Shown: one piece after another, positions 1 to 10,799 of the stretch
Layout: each line of letters opens with the position of its first letter
How positions within the stretch are numbered: the stretch's first letter is position 1
Assembly: GCA_021018995.1 (NCBI GenBank)
Contig: CM037587.1
Span: 6,140,866 to 6,204,865 of the forward strand
DNA from: Chloranthus sessilifolius
Lineage: Eukaryota > Streptophyta > Magnoliopsida > Chloranthales > Chloranthaceae
Length of the DNA: 64,000 nt
Reading direction: 5' to 3'
Position numbers and translations under genes: made by a program
Notes under the pieces: model-generated
What the model saw: the letters and a program-made list of their open reading frames with translations, nothing else
Told to the model about the DNA's origin: nothing
Databases searched by the model: none

Positions 1-2611
1 GATGGGTCGATGCGGCTATGCATTGACTATCGGCAATTGAACAAACTCACTGTGAAGAACCGCTACCCTTTGCCTAGAATAGACGATCTATTCGACCAAC
101 TGCAAGGAGCAAAGTATTTTTCCAAGATCGACGAGATCAGGTATCATCGATTCTTGAGTCAAAGCGAGGACATTAGGAAGGCGACTTCGGACCGGTATGG
201 ACACTATGAATTCCTTGTGATGCGTTTGGATTAACGAATGCTCGGCGTCATTTATGGATCGATGAGCGAGTGTTTAAACCACACTTGGACTCTGCGTTGT
301 AGTGTTTGTTGATGACATACTAATATACTCCAAATCCAAGGCGAAACCACGAAGAACATTTGAGGATTGCTCTCTGACGCTTCGTGAACACCAATTATGC
401 AAACTCGGCAAGTGTGAGTTTTGGTTGAAGAAGTTAGCTTTTGGGACATGTCGTCTCAAAGCATGGTGTCACTTGTAGATCGGCAAAGATAGAAGCGATG
501 GTTAAATGGGAGCAACCAAAAAGCGGTGGCCGATGTCGGAAGTTTTACGGGCTTAGCGAGGCTATTATCGGCGTTTAGTTGAGGGGTTTTCAAAGATATC
601 GGGACCTCTCACAAAGTTGACACGTAAAGATTCAAGGTTTGAGTGGAGTGAGGCATGCGAGAAGAGTTTTCAAGAACTCAAAGCGAGACTCACTTGCTCC
701 GATGATTAGCGATTCCTTGAGCGATGGAGGATCGCATGTCTGATGACGCGTCATACAATGGCCTTGGTTGTGTGCTCAACCAACACAAGAAGGTGATAGC
801 TTACGGATCAAGACAGTTGAAGGAACACGAGAAAAATTACCCGACTCATGACTTAGAACTAGCAGCAGTCATTTTTGCGCTGAAGATTTGGAGACATTAC
901 TTGTATGGTGAGACATTTGAAATTTTCACCGATCATAAGAGCCTCCGATACTTGTTTACACAGAAAGAGCTCAACATGAGACAACGTAGATGGATGGAAT
1001 TCCTCAAGGATTACGATTGCTCTATACAATACCATCCTGGCAAGGCGAATGTAGTGGCCGATGCATTGAGTCGAAAGGGTTCAGCTCAGTTAGCTTCTTT
1101 GATTTTGGGTATGCACCGATGGAAATTATTGGAAGACCTGGCACTCTATGATGCGAACATTGAGTCAAAGGACACTGGATCCTTTTTGGCTAACATATCC
1201 GTAAAGCCAGTGATATTTGAGCATATCCACGATCTACAGATGAAAGATCCGACATTAACAAAGATTCATCAAGACGTGAGTGAAGGCATCAGGTCGGACT
1301 TCTCATTAAAAGAAGATAGTTCTTTGTTGTTTAAAGGCCGGCTCTGCATTCCGGATAATGTCGATCTAAGACGGGCGCTCCTTGATGAGGCCCATAAGTC
1401 AAAATATGCTATCCACCAGTAGCACCAAAATGTACCAAGATTTGAAAAAGAATTTACGGTGGAAGGATTTGAAACAAGATGTGGCGAGTATGTGTCACGA
1501 TGTTTGACTTGTCAGCAGGTGAAGGTTGATCATAGACATCCTGCTGGACTATTGCAACCGTTACCAATACCAGAGTGGAAGTGGGAATCGATCTTGATGG
1601 ATTTCATTGTTGGATTACCCGTCTTGCCAAGAGACTGCCATTTGGCCGTCAGAGATCGATTGACCAAATCAACAGACTTTTTGCCGTATAACACTACGAT
1701 ACAAGCAGAAGATCGATTTATACATGAAGGAAATTGTAAGATTACATGGTATTCCAAGCATAGTTTCGATCGTGATCCACTATATACGCCCAAGTTTTGG
1801 AAGAAATTTCAAGAAGGAATGGGAACACGACTAGACTTTAGTTCATTTTTCCATCCTCAAATGAGCGAAAAAAACTAAGTGATAGAAGACATGCTCAGGC
1901 GCATGCTTGATATGCAAGGATACCGGGATGAGTATCCGCCGATGCTCGAAGTTCGGATATAATAACAGCTTTTCAAACGAGCATTGGCATGGCACCGTAT
2001 GAAGCTCAGATGGACGACGGCAAGTCACCTCTCAATTGGGAGGAAACAGTGAGAAATTTGTATTAGGACCAAAGCTACTTGAAGATAACGCTACCGCTTG
2101 CTCAATAATTAGAGAAAGGTTGAAGACAAAGACAGAGTAGATGTAAAAGTTACGCGATATGAAGCGGACTAGTGTTGACTATAACGTGGGCGAGCACGTG
2201 TTTGTAAAAGTATCACCTATGAAAGGTGTAATGAGATTTGGAAAGAGAGGGAAGTTAAGTCCACGTTATGTTGGACCGTTCGAAATTTTGGGCCGAGTAG
2301 GTGAAGTTGCATATCGTATTGGTTTACCACCGCTATTTGATCGAGTGCATAATGTTTTCCACATATCGATGCTCAGGAAGTACGTAAATGATCCGTCTCA
2401 TTTATTAGGGAAGCAACCTATAGAGATGTGTGAGGACATGAGCATGATAGAGGAACCAGTGGAGATTTTGGATCGAAAAGAACAAGTACTGCGCACTAAA
2501 GTGATTCCCTTAGTGCTTGTCCGGTGGAATAATCATCCAAAAGAAGAGGCTACTTGGGAACGAGAGGCCGATGTGAAGGAACAATATCCAGCCTTGTTTC
2601 CAACGACGTGA
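1..2611 (+). pseudogene. pol: Degenerate Ty3/gypsy pol (RT, RNase H, integrase, chromodomain)
   Basis: RT begins at the window edge with the block [12 protein letters not shown] and [15 protein letters not shown], then frameshifts. The VFVDD active-site box is still legible near 300-320 in another frame. RNase H is nearly intact at 724-1100 ([43 protein letters not shown]). The integrase zinc-binding part and core follow at about 1330-1880 (CLTCQQVKVDH, WESILMDF, RDPLYTPKFW) with several frame breaks. The C-terminal region 2159-2611 keeps an SH3-like segment (GKLSPRYVGPFEIL) and a chromodomain-like end (LVRWNNHPKEEATWE...YPALFP). The domain order RT-RH-IN-chromodomain is the Ty3/gypsy chromovirus order. 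At least five frame disruptions make this a pseudogene. Confidence 0.95.
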
Positions 2612-2730
2612 GAATTCGATGTAAACCGCAAACGTAGTTGCGAAATCTCCACGATATTGGTAATTCAATGGAAATTTTGATCCAAATTGTTCAATGGAAA
2701 CTTTTGTGAAATTTTCATTAATTGAGACAT

Positions 2731-3338
2731 TTCGACTAGTCGAATTGACAATTCGACTAATCGAAAGTCAAAACTGACTAATCGACTGACTATGCCAGTG
2801 AACCAGAGTCCAAAAAGAATAAGTTAGAAAATTTCGACTAGTCGAACTAGGGTTCGACTAATCGAATTTGGAATTTCGATTAGTCGAATTCACATTTCGA
2901 CTAATCGAATTACTTAAAGAGTCTAAAAGAAATTTCTGAAAGTGGACAATTCGACTAGTCGAAAGGGAAATCGACTAATCGAATTGGACATAAAGGGAAA
3001 ATCGATTAGTCGAAAATTTGCATTCGACTAATCGAGTTATGGAGGGAGTTGTAGAAGTTTAAAAAGGGCACACGATTTCGACTAGTCGAATTATTTTTCG
3101 ACTAGTCGAAGTTAAAATTTCGACTAATCGAAACGGATTTCGACTAGTCGACTGAGTCCTTCCAGTGGGCTCCAAAGTTAGAATTTGAACCCTAAGCATT
3201 TCGACTGATCGAAATGGGATTTCGACTAGTCGAAATCGAAGCCGACTAGTCGAATTAGGAAAATCGACTAATCGAATTCGGGGAGTCCCTTTAAGTTTGA
3301 AATTCGACTAGTCGAACTGAGAAATTCGACTAGTCGAG
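2731..3338 (+). repeat. Internal array of TTCGACTAGTCGAA palindromes (about 22 copies)
   Basis: Between the pol stop (2611) and the aORF start (3573) lies a dispersed array of a 14-bp palindrome, TTCGACTAGTCGAA, at spacings of mostly 19-40 bp. Examples: 2731, 2833, 2950, 3077, 3097, 3221, 3303. Frequent variants change one or both central bases by transitions (GACTAATC, GATTAGTC). Short non-palindromic spacers recur too: ACTGA...CCAGTG follows copies near 2787 and 3152, which suggests a higher-order unit. The same motif makes a second array in the LTR (5988-6392). No coding potential is seen. The function is unknown; see findings. Confidence 0.93.
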
Positions 3339-3342
3339 CCAA

Positions 3343-3353
3343 CCACTATATAT
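3343..3353 (+). promoter_or_regulatory. Possible TATA box of the aORF
   Basis: CTATATATATG follows directly after the last palindrome of the array and lies about 220 bp upstream of the aORF ATG (3573). This spacing would fit a separate promoter for the aORF with the array as upstream element. It is inference only: elements 2 and 3 show no equally clear TATA box here. Confidence 0.3.
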
Positions 3354-3572
3354 ATGTGAAAGGGGGTTTTCAACCCATTCGACTTTTGAGTTTTTGGGCA
3401 TCCGATTCCTCTTCTTCCCCGGTGATTCAACTACCTAGGGTTTGCACCATTTCCGACCATTCTCGACCGGATTTGACTTCACACACCTTCTCAAGATTGG
3501 GTAAACCCTAATCTTTGTTTTTCTTCATATTTTTTCATATAAGAGACCCTATTTCCTTGCGTTTTAGCGAGA

Positions 3573-5120
3573 ATGCCGCCTAAAACTCGATTATCATCGA
3601 AGAGGGCAGTTTCAAAAGCGCACGCGCAAAACGCCGCACCACCACTAACCCCTTCACCGTGAGGACACCCTCACCATCGACATCGGACACTACGTCCGGG
3701 TCGACGAGCGCGTCTTCACATGACGCAAGCCCTATTCCACCACCACCCGTCAACCCTGAGCAACCCACTGAGTGGTGGGCAGCCAAGGTCTTTGAAGTCG
3801 AACACATTTTCGACAAGACTCTTTTTGACAAGGATGTGGTCCAAGGTGAGACCATATGGGCCCTAAACTACCTCAACAACGCCGGTCTCACCTTCCTCCT
3901 CAAACCAATCCGAAAGTTCTACTACCTGCGATTGGTTAGGTTATTTTACCAGGGCCTCAAGGATGGCCCTACTGACGACGTGGTGAAGACCACGATTGAG
4001 GGTCGTGAATACCTCATCACACGTCGTCATGTCCAAGAAGCAGTCGAGTGCTACTTGGACTATATACCCGAGACCACATTTCTACCACCCTTCCCAGAGC
4101 CGGCCAATGTCGAAGATATCCTTGCCGACATGACCAAGGGGAAAAAGGGATCGGGCACCTCGTCTAAGAGGGTTGACCTTCCACATTATATGTGGATGCT
4201 CGATTCTGTTTTTCACGCCAACCTTTACCCCATGCGCCACAGCACCGAGCGTGTCGAGTTGGTGCAACAGGCCCTCTATGCGGCCTATAACGGCCGATGG
4301 TTTGACGTTACCTTAGTCATCCTTGAAGGGATGAGGTACATCAAGGGGAAGCTCATGAAGGGCAACCTTCGAGCTAGGGATGGGATGCCCTACGCATCAT
4401 CTCTAGCATTCTAGAGGCATAACTTATGCCGCCCCACCCCACGAGGCGACGGCCACCGATCCGGTGAAACCATTCTCCCACACCGAATGGAACAGGAGTT
4501 ACAATCTCCTGAAGAAGACTTTACCACCACCAGCTGGCGCAGCCGAGGACACAGCTACAATCCCACCACCACCCCCTCCACCACAGCCACAGCCACAAGT
4601 ACCTGTAGATGGCGCAAGACACCCCCACTGCGTTCCACCATGCACCGCACCACCATTCCACTATCACCACCGGCTACACCACCACCACCACCTCGACCTA
4701 CACCGCACCTCTACTTCACGTCACGACCACCTGACCACCACCACCACCATTGAGGAGGCTGCCCGCCGAGGCCGAATGGAAGCCAATAACGAGAGGATGA
4801 ACAGAGAATTAATTTCCTCATGTTTCACACCTCAAGTTTATCTACCCTCCCGCTTGAAGAAGAATGGACCGCCGGCACCACAGCCTTTCATCAGGGCCCG
4901 GTCTTTAGGACGCGATTACATGATGCCGGTGCTTCTACTTCCACCGCACCCCCACCATCGACGACGACGCAGCCACCATCTACTTCCACTACCATTCCAC
5001 CGGCCCTTGATCGACAGAGACTTCTCATCCGCTACCGCCACCAGCCATCCAGCCACCCGTGGCAGATCAGCTGACTCCGTCGACCAACCGCCTTCCGATC
5101 CACCACCAGGGCGGGGCTGA
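3573..5120 (+). pseudogene. Accessory ORF (aORF) of element 1, plant transposon protein type
   Basis: The ORF starts with ATG at 3573 (MPPKTR..., basic N terminus). A frame break near 3655 leads into a 251-residue open stretch to 4414. It contains WWAAKVFE, GLTFLLKPI, YYLRLVRLFYQGL and GREYLITRRHVQEAVE. After a stop at 4414 and a frame change, a Pro/His/Thr-rich low-complexity part follows, with a short charged helical stretch (EEAARRGRMEANNERMNREL). The end is at 5120. Elements 2 and 3 and the copy at 60010 share the basic start and the WWA...LVRLFY core. This matches what is usually annotated as putative plant transposon protein domain; I assign that name from memory of the family, and no biochemical function is known to me. 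It lies in sense orientation between pol and the 3' LTR. Confidence 0.75.
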
Positions 5121-5399
5121 CCGTGTAGTTTTGTTTTGTTTTTGTGCATTGTACATCTTTGTGTATAGGGGTGAACCATTTTTGTTTTTCTGTTGTGGTC
5201 CCCATTTCAGTAACTATTGTCACTTTTGATTTTTTTTTTTATATATACAATTTTGTTACTGTTATATATGGTTCCTTGATTGCCTATGTCCATGTACTTG
5301 CGTGTGTGCTAAGTGATAGACCACCTCACCTCCGAGTGTGCGGGGGGGGGGGGTGTGCAGACCACCACACCTGTGGGTGATTTTTGAGGACGAAAATTC
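5121..5399 (+). other. 3' untranslated spacer of element 1
   Basis: This is non-coding DNA between the aORF stop and the polypurine tract. It contains a T-rich run (5229-5240), a G run (5341-5352) and, just before the tract, a GAGGACGAAAATTCC motif. The same motif, reading CGAGGACNAAAATTCC, precedes the PPT of the other elements in the window (17280-17295 and 59480-59495 in reverse). Confidence 0.6.
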
Positions 5400-5414
5400 C
5401 CAAGGTGGGGAGGA
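5400..5414 (+). other. Polypurine tract of element 1
   Basis: A purine-rich stretch (AAGGTGGGGAGGA) lies directly before the LTR start TGTAATAACCC at 5415, the expected place for priming of plus-strand DNA synthesis. Confidence 0.8.
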
Positions 5415-7859
5415 TGTAATAACCCGAAAAATCACGTCAAACGAGGACCTCAGGATCCGTGCCCGTTTGGTCTTAGGTTTGACCATGAAATAGTTCATTG
5501 ATGAACTTAAGATGAGATGAGCGGATGTGATGTGTGAACCAGTGTAGAAGAGTGGAGAGATAGAGGGGTGTGTTGAGTAACATACACCGATGTGTGTGTA
5601 TGTGCTCCACACCGAGAAAAGAGATAAGATAAAAAGGGTTGAAAACCCTAATTTTCATATTTTGGTTGTTGAGAGGAGTAAAGAAGAAAGAGAGGAGTAA
5701 AGGAGCTAGTGAGGAGTTATTGCAAGTTGTTGGAAGGGGATTTCTTGCGATCAAAGCGCCGGATTCGACGCGGGAGATCTGTTCAGACAAAAGCTGGAAA
5801 CCCTAACCTTCCAACCCTACATTTAAATCAAATTGAGGTTGATTTAAGGTGAGATTCTTGTAAATAAATGGTGTAGGTTTATAGAATAAATTGTGGTTAA
5901 AATGGGTGGAAATTGTAGGAATATTGCTTAGAAAATAACTGAGAAAAGATTGGGGAAGAACAGCCAAAGAAGGCTGAATCTGGGGATTTCGACTAATCGA
6001 AATTGGGATTCGATTAATCGAAATTCCCCAAGAAGTTGAAAAGTCAGATGACCATTTAATTGACTAATCGAATTGAATTTCGATTAGTCGACTTTAAATT
6101 TCGACTAGTCGAGTTGGGTGTCGACAAGTCGACTGAGAGCCGCCAGTGAGGAGAAAAAATGGGTTAAGGAAATCGACCAATGAATTGGATTTCGACTAGT
6201 CGAGTAAGGATTTCGACTAATCGAATTGGACTCGATTAGTCGATTTTGTATGTTCAATTATTTAAGGGAAAACTGGACAGTTAGAACAGGGGATTTCGAC
6301 TAATCGATTTGGAGAATCGATTAATCGAAATTGGACCTCGACTAATCGATTTTGAGAATCGACTAGTCGAGTTGGATTTCGACTAGTCGACTGACTTAGT
6401 TTTTGTTGACTTTTGATTCTTACTTCAAGATTCTAGGGGGGTCTTGAGACTTATTCATTACATCTTTTGTGACGTTTCGAGTGTGTTTAATGGTATCATA
6501 GGTGATGCGTATGAAAGTGGGCACAAGGAGCCGAGTGGGACCTTGATGCATTGAATCAATAGAGACCTAAGGTAGGGAACACCTTGAACATGTACTTTAT
6601 TTTACAAGAGCATGTATGTAATGATATAGATTTCCATTTAAATATTTTTACTGCTTAAAGAATTGTGAAAAGTGTGGGTGTGTGACATTCATAAGAGTAA
6701 ACTAATGAGCCACCGCGAGGGGATGAAGAAGTAAAGAGATAAGAGCATCAGGTGTGATGCAAGTAAATGGATACATCCCAGGGATGTATCCAAGGATTGA
6801 ATCATGTTTGATAGGGCCTAACTGATATAAGATAGCACACTTACACGGTGAATAACTATATGTAAGGCACCGATATTTTTATTATTTGAGGTTTGATAGG
6901 TTACCCCACCGACGTGGCGGGATATCCACGACTGACACGGCAGGATATCCGTGACCGATACGGCGGCGAAACCGTAGGCGCGAGGCTTATCCAGACATAG
7001 TAAGCACACCCGTGTGTTGATTGAGACAAGTGAAACCCCGCCACCAATCCCCAGGGGAAAGGGGCTTGGGTACTATATGGTATTCCCAGGGAATACATTA
7101 AAACTGTCTATATAGATGACGATGAAGGGTATCTCATCGGGGCTCGATGCTATATTGCTCGGGGATTACTTAAGTTGAAAGTTTAAGTTTTGCTTTAGGC
7201 CTTTTCAGCATTATTCATGAGTAAATGAAAACATAAGTAATCAACAGTAAAACGAATGCTTTCTAACTGTTTCATTAACAATTGCATAGATACATCATGC
7301 ATGGCATATCATAGAATATATGTGAGTTATAATTTATATGTTCAACAGTGTTTGTTCCCTATTGAGCTAGGATGTAGCTCACCCTATAGACTATACGTCG
7401 CAGGTCCACTACTAGCAGCTGCCGCGGCTTCAGGAGACGCTGATCCCGGCGAGTCGGACCTTGCGGCCGGTGACGAGTTGGAGCCACCTCCAGAGGACTT
7501 CTTCTAGAGGACTCCGCTGTGCCACTTTGAGGGATTTTACAGAGAGTTTTGTACGGCTTGGTATGTCAAGCCTTGATTTTGTGAAAACCATGTATATAAG
7601 GTTTTGGATTATTCTTTTGGGACGAACCATCCGTGATGATTTCTATCATCGATGGTTCGGATCGGTTCTCCATTCATGTAGGGGCATGAGGGTAGAACTG
7701 TCTTTTGGAAAGTTAATTAATATAGATTTAAATTCCGCAATTTCATTTATAGTACTTTTGATGCTTGATATACCAGTGTTCCGTGTTTAGCTAAGGGCAC
7801 GGTCAAGATGATCGTGCTGATGGCACGGGTTTCGGGGTGCCGAAATCCGGGCTGTCACA
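5415..7859 (+). repeat. 3' LTR of element 1 (2445 bp)
   Basis: The LTR begins TGTAATAACCCG after the PPT and ends GGGCTGTCACA at 7859, where sequence of the element 2 LTR starts. Reading 5' to 3' it holds the palindrome array (5988-6392), an AAGGTAGGGAACACC box (6570), a GC-rich CCGACGTGGCGGGATATCC block (6908-6990), AGCTCACCC...GACTATACGTC (7376-7402) and a CATCGATGGTTCGG hairpin box (7647). The same blocks in the same order are found in the other LTR families of this window. Confidence 0.93.
5988..6392 (+). repeat. LTR palindrome array of element 1
   Basis: About 17 copies of the family palindrome (TTCGACTAGTCGAA and the transition variants GACTAATC, GATTAGTC and GATTAATC) lie in the 5' third of the LTR. 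The recurrent spacer CTGAGAGCCGCCAGTGAG (near 6131) parallels the spacer of the internal array. Confidence 0.92.
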
Positions 7860-8105
7860 TTTCCATTTTCTAAGGTTTGGTTCCAGTGTTGAGAACATAC
7901 ATTGTACTCCGGCGTACGACACTTCACCAAAGGTCTTTCTAGACTTATATTTGCGTCAGAAGTGACACATGACTTCGCCTACGCACGGATTAATAATATT
8001 GATATTATTATGATTATTTAATATTTTAAGTTTTATCTTGGTTTCTGTGCCAAGCACGTAGAACATAACAGTAAAATTTATTTTCAGAAATTCAGGGTCA
8101 TTACA
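7860..8105 (-). repeat. 3' LTR of element 2, truncated by element 1
   Basis: This matches 35925-36163 of the 5' LTR almost base for base (for example ATTAATAATATTGATATTA) and ends GGTCATTACA next to the reverse-complemented PPT. The remaining roughly 2.3 kb must lie left of the window, beyond the 5' LTR of element 1. Confidence 0.93.
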
Positions 8106-8123
8106 TTCTCCCCTCCTTACGAA
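8106..8123 (-). other. Polypurine tract of element 2
   Basis: On the minus strand AAGGAGGGGAGAA runs into the LTR start TGTAATGACCC. The upstream ATTTTCGCGGATGAAAATTC motif is the relative of the GAGGACGAAAATTC motif of element 1. Confidence 0.8.
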
Positions 8124-8224
8124 TTTTCATCCGCGAAAATGTCAGACATACACAGACAGGCCTACGATGACCGATAATCCTAACAATCCCTTATATCAAA
8201 GCATAATAAAACAATCCTAACTGT

Positions 8225-8460
8225 ATAGAGTGGGTCACAATGCAATAGACTTCTCTAAGCACTCTTTGCAAGGGTTGGGATCCATAGTAACCTGGATGTA
8301 CTGTGTGACATCCCATAATGCCATAGAGGATTGCATCCGTACATGGATGCATACCGCCCCAAGTGTCACGTGCTTGGAAACACACTCCATCTTGACTCAA
8401 ACTAAACATAGTCAAATCATGTACACGAACATTGAACAGATGTAATATCAAGGGTCTCAG
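8225..8460 (-). other. Block shared with the LTR of element 0
   Basis: In the element's sense direction this block (built around CTATGG-ATTATGGGATGTCAC, CATCCAGGTTACTATGGATCCC and TTGCATTGTGACCCA) is recognisably homologous to 36355-36535 and 36995-37180 of the element 0 LTR. It lies in the 3' untranslated part of element 2, outside its LTR. No protein frame is convincingly conserved. 8123-8225 and 8460-8640 show nothing identifiable. Confidence 0.65.
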
Positions 8461-8639
8461 ACAGAAACAAAATACTTGGTATATATATATATGGCAGATA
8501 TATAAAGCAGGCAAAACAAGGAACGAAAATTACAAGCAGGTATAGTCAGCGAAGATCAAACAAAGCATGCAGGAAAATAAATAGAAACCAGAAAAATGTA
8601 ATCATAGAATCAGAGGTATATATATGTATATGTATAAAA

Positions 8640-10053
8640 AGAAAAGTAGTCAGTTTGTGTACTTGTCGGCGGAGCAGATGGTCTAGGCTCCTTGGGTGTA
8701 GGTCTACGGGTTCTGGGTGGCTACGTGCAATAATCGCTCGGATCGGCAACATGCAGGCAAGCATGACCAATCATGGGGGTAGCAGTAGTAGGGTATGCTT
8801 GTTGCATCAAATGTAAAAGTATGCCCTCCTGAAAGTCCAACCGTCTATGCACCTGACGGTTGTGCTCCTCCATTCCATCCAAATGTTTGTGAATCCGCAG
8901 ATTGCTTTTCGTGAGTGCGGCTATCTCATCGGCGTCGTCAGTGGTGGGTGCCTCGTGACATCTAGATGTCCGAGCAGGAGTAGGTCGTGGGGGAGGAATG
9001 GGAGGAGGTCTAGCAGGTACATCTCCCTCAGGTGGAAGGTCGGGCTGTGCCTCTCCTAAATCGGGAGCTTGCCCTGTAGGCTCAGCCGCCCTAGCTTGTT
9101 CTTGTACCACACCTGGTTCTTTACCAATAGGTTATAACTCTTCACCCAGTCTTTAAGGTGAAAGATCTTAATATTATTATTTGATCGCGGCTCTCCCGGC
9201 GCCATGCTATAATCGGCTCATATGGCGTTATATTGCTCGACCATGCACGTAATCAATCGAGCGTACAACATTTCTTTCTTCGGCACGACCTTCTTCTCAG
9301 ACATACTATCCATGACATTTAGCATGCCATCTATTACTACGTTGGCAACGGAAAGCCAACGGTTCTCAAAAGCCGAAAATAAAGCCTGCTGTACTACTCC
9401 ACTACGCTCAGATTTGTGCAAAAATGGGTAGACAGTACACTTGATAAAAGTATCAAGCATCCATAGGTTATCAGGGAGTTCTGCGTGGGTAATAGATTGA
9501 CTCGATCCAGTAGACCATGCGTCATCTTAGCAACGACGTCATGGTATGGCACATCCTTAATGTATGGTGGCAACGAGCCACACGTTTCAACATACCCAGA
9601 GGGGCATTGCAAGGCCGCGACTACATGAAATTGGTTAAACTTATACTCAAGCCCGCCAATTTTGGTGGTTAATTGGTGATGGTCGTTGCCCCGTCAAAGG
9701 TATTGATAGAATAGTCAAACTATTCTAGGGCAGTAGTGAGTGTGGAAGGGTTTATGCATAGGTTGCAAGCCTAATTTTGTTATGTAGGCGATCGCCCAAC
9801 TCATTTCGGGTTGATCCTCAAATAGTGTAGGGGTAAAAGAATATTCGGATAGAAAAGTCTTTGAAGCCCACCACTCCTTAGGATGTTCTCAGTTAATTTG
9901 TGGCGGTTGTGGTGGTTGGACGGGTGGCACGATTGGGTCGGGTGGTTCCATAGGTTGCACAATGGGTTGTGCGGCTGGTTTGACGGGTAGCGCGGATGCA
10001 CGAACCCGCGAAGTAGGGACCTTGTGCAAAACATTCTTGATTCGAGGTCCCAT
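8640..10053 (-). pseudogene. aORF of element 2
   Basis: The ATG is at 10053 (MGPRIKN, as in element 3). A Pro/Gln-rich stretch, then EEWWASKTFLSEY, then GLEYKFNQFHVVAALQCP (about 9660) and FCTNLSVVE/LHKSERSGVVQQALFSAFENRW (about 9380-9440) follow, with several frame changes. The C-terminal part (8721-9110) is open and contains a Pro-rich linker and a predicted helix (DEIAALTKSNLRIHKHLDGMEE, HRRLDFQEGILLHLMQQ). The homologous segments of element 3 have the same order. It is sense-oriented, between the palindrome array and the PPT. Function unknown; broken by stops and frameshifts. Confidence 0.75.
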
Positions 10054-10267
10054 AGCGTGGATTAATCAAAGAAAAATATGAAAAACCCATAGCGTGGATT
10101 AATCTTCTTTACCGTAAAAGAAGATTGAGGCGCAATCCACGTATCAAAAATGCGAAGCTCAGATAGTCGAAAGTAGCCGGAATTGAACTTCGAACCCAAG
10201 GAAAGAAAATATACTTTGAATGATTAGGTTTTTGGATCGTGCGAATGGGGAAAATAAAACCCCAGCG

Positions 10268-10533
10268 ACAACTTAAATCGATAGATTCGATCGATCAATC
10301 TTCAAATTTGATCGATCGGATTTCAAAAGAAATAACCTAACCTGATAGATTTGATCGATCAATTCTTTAATTTGATCGATCAAATTTTTATTTGATCAAT
10401 CAAATTCTTAAATTTGATCGATTGGATAGTTCAAAAATAGCACCGAGCCCAATAAGTTTGATCGATCAATTCTCAACTTTGATCGATCGGATTACAGTTT
10501 TGATCGATCAAATTTTAAGTTTGATCGATCGAA
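10268..10533 (-). repeat. Internal palindrome array of element 2 (TTTGATCGATCAAA type)
   Basis: About a dozen copies of TTGATCGATCAA and one-base variants (GATCGATCGGA, GATCAATCAAA, TCGATCGATCAA) lie between the pol end and the aORF start, the same position as in elements 1 and 3. Confidence 0.9.
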
Positions 10534-10799
10534 CGTGACAGCAAAGCTATTTTCCTATTATACATGTCATTACCCCTGTTAGCCTCGTTTTGAGGAACCA
10601 TAAGTTATTACTCAAAGTTACACAAGTATTTCATGCAAAGTATACAAACCTATATCGCTTCCAATCTACTAACTGATCAAAATTCATTCCTTAACAATGC
10701 ACATAATTATATTTAACAAAGAACTACTACAGAAAGGACCTAAGTCAAAAAATTCAAAATTTACCTCGCATATCAGCTAAATAAATGCGGGTACTACTC
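10534..10799. other. Non-coding spacer of element 2
   Basis: This AT-rich spacer lies between the palindrome array and the pol 3' end. I see no repeat or frame in it. Confidence 0.5.

Larger units (their letters stand above)
1..7859 (+). mobile_element. Ty3/gypsy element 1, 3' part (pol end, palindrome array, aORF, 3' LTR)
   Basis: This is the 3' two thirds of a plus-strand Ty3/gypsy element; the window opens inside its reverse transcriptase. The order is RT, RNase H, integrase and chromodomain (1-2611), palindrome array (2731-3338), accessory ORF (3573-5120), polypurine tract (5400-5414) and 3' LTR (5415-7859). The base after the LTR (7860) is the middle of the 3' LTR of minus-strand element 2, so element 1 inserted into that LTR. 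The 5' LTR, gag and protease lie to the left of the window. The pol and aORF reading frames are interrupted, so the copy is not autonomous. Confidence 0.93.

Noticed and set aside
1..2611. Endogenous pararetrovirus (RT and RNase H of caulimovirus type)
   Set aside because: Integrase, chromodomain, LTRs, PBS, PPT and 5-bp target duplications identify Ty3/gypsy elements.
4916..5223. Trp/Gly/Arg-rich minus-strand ORFs opposite the aORF of element 1
   Set aside because: Reverse-strand shadows of the Pro/His/Thr low-complexity region.
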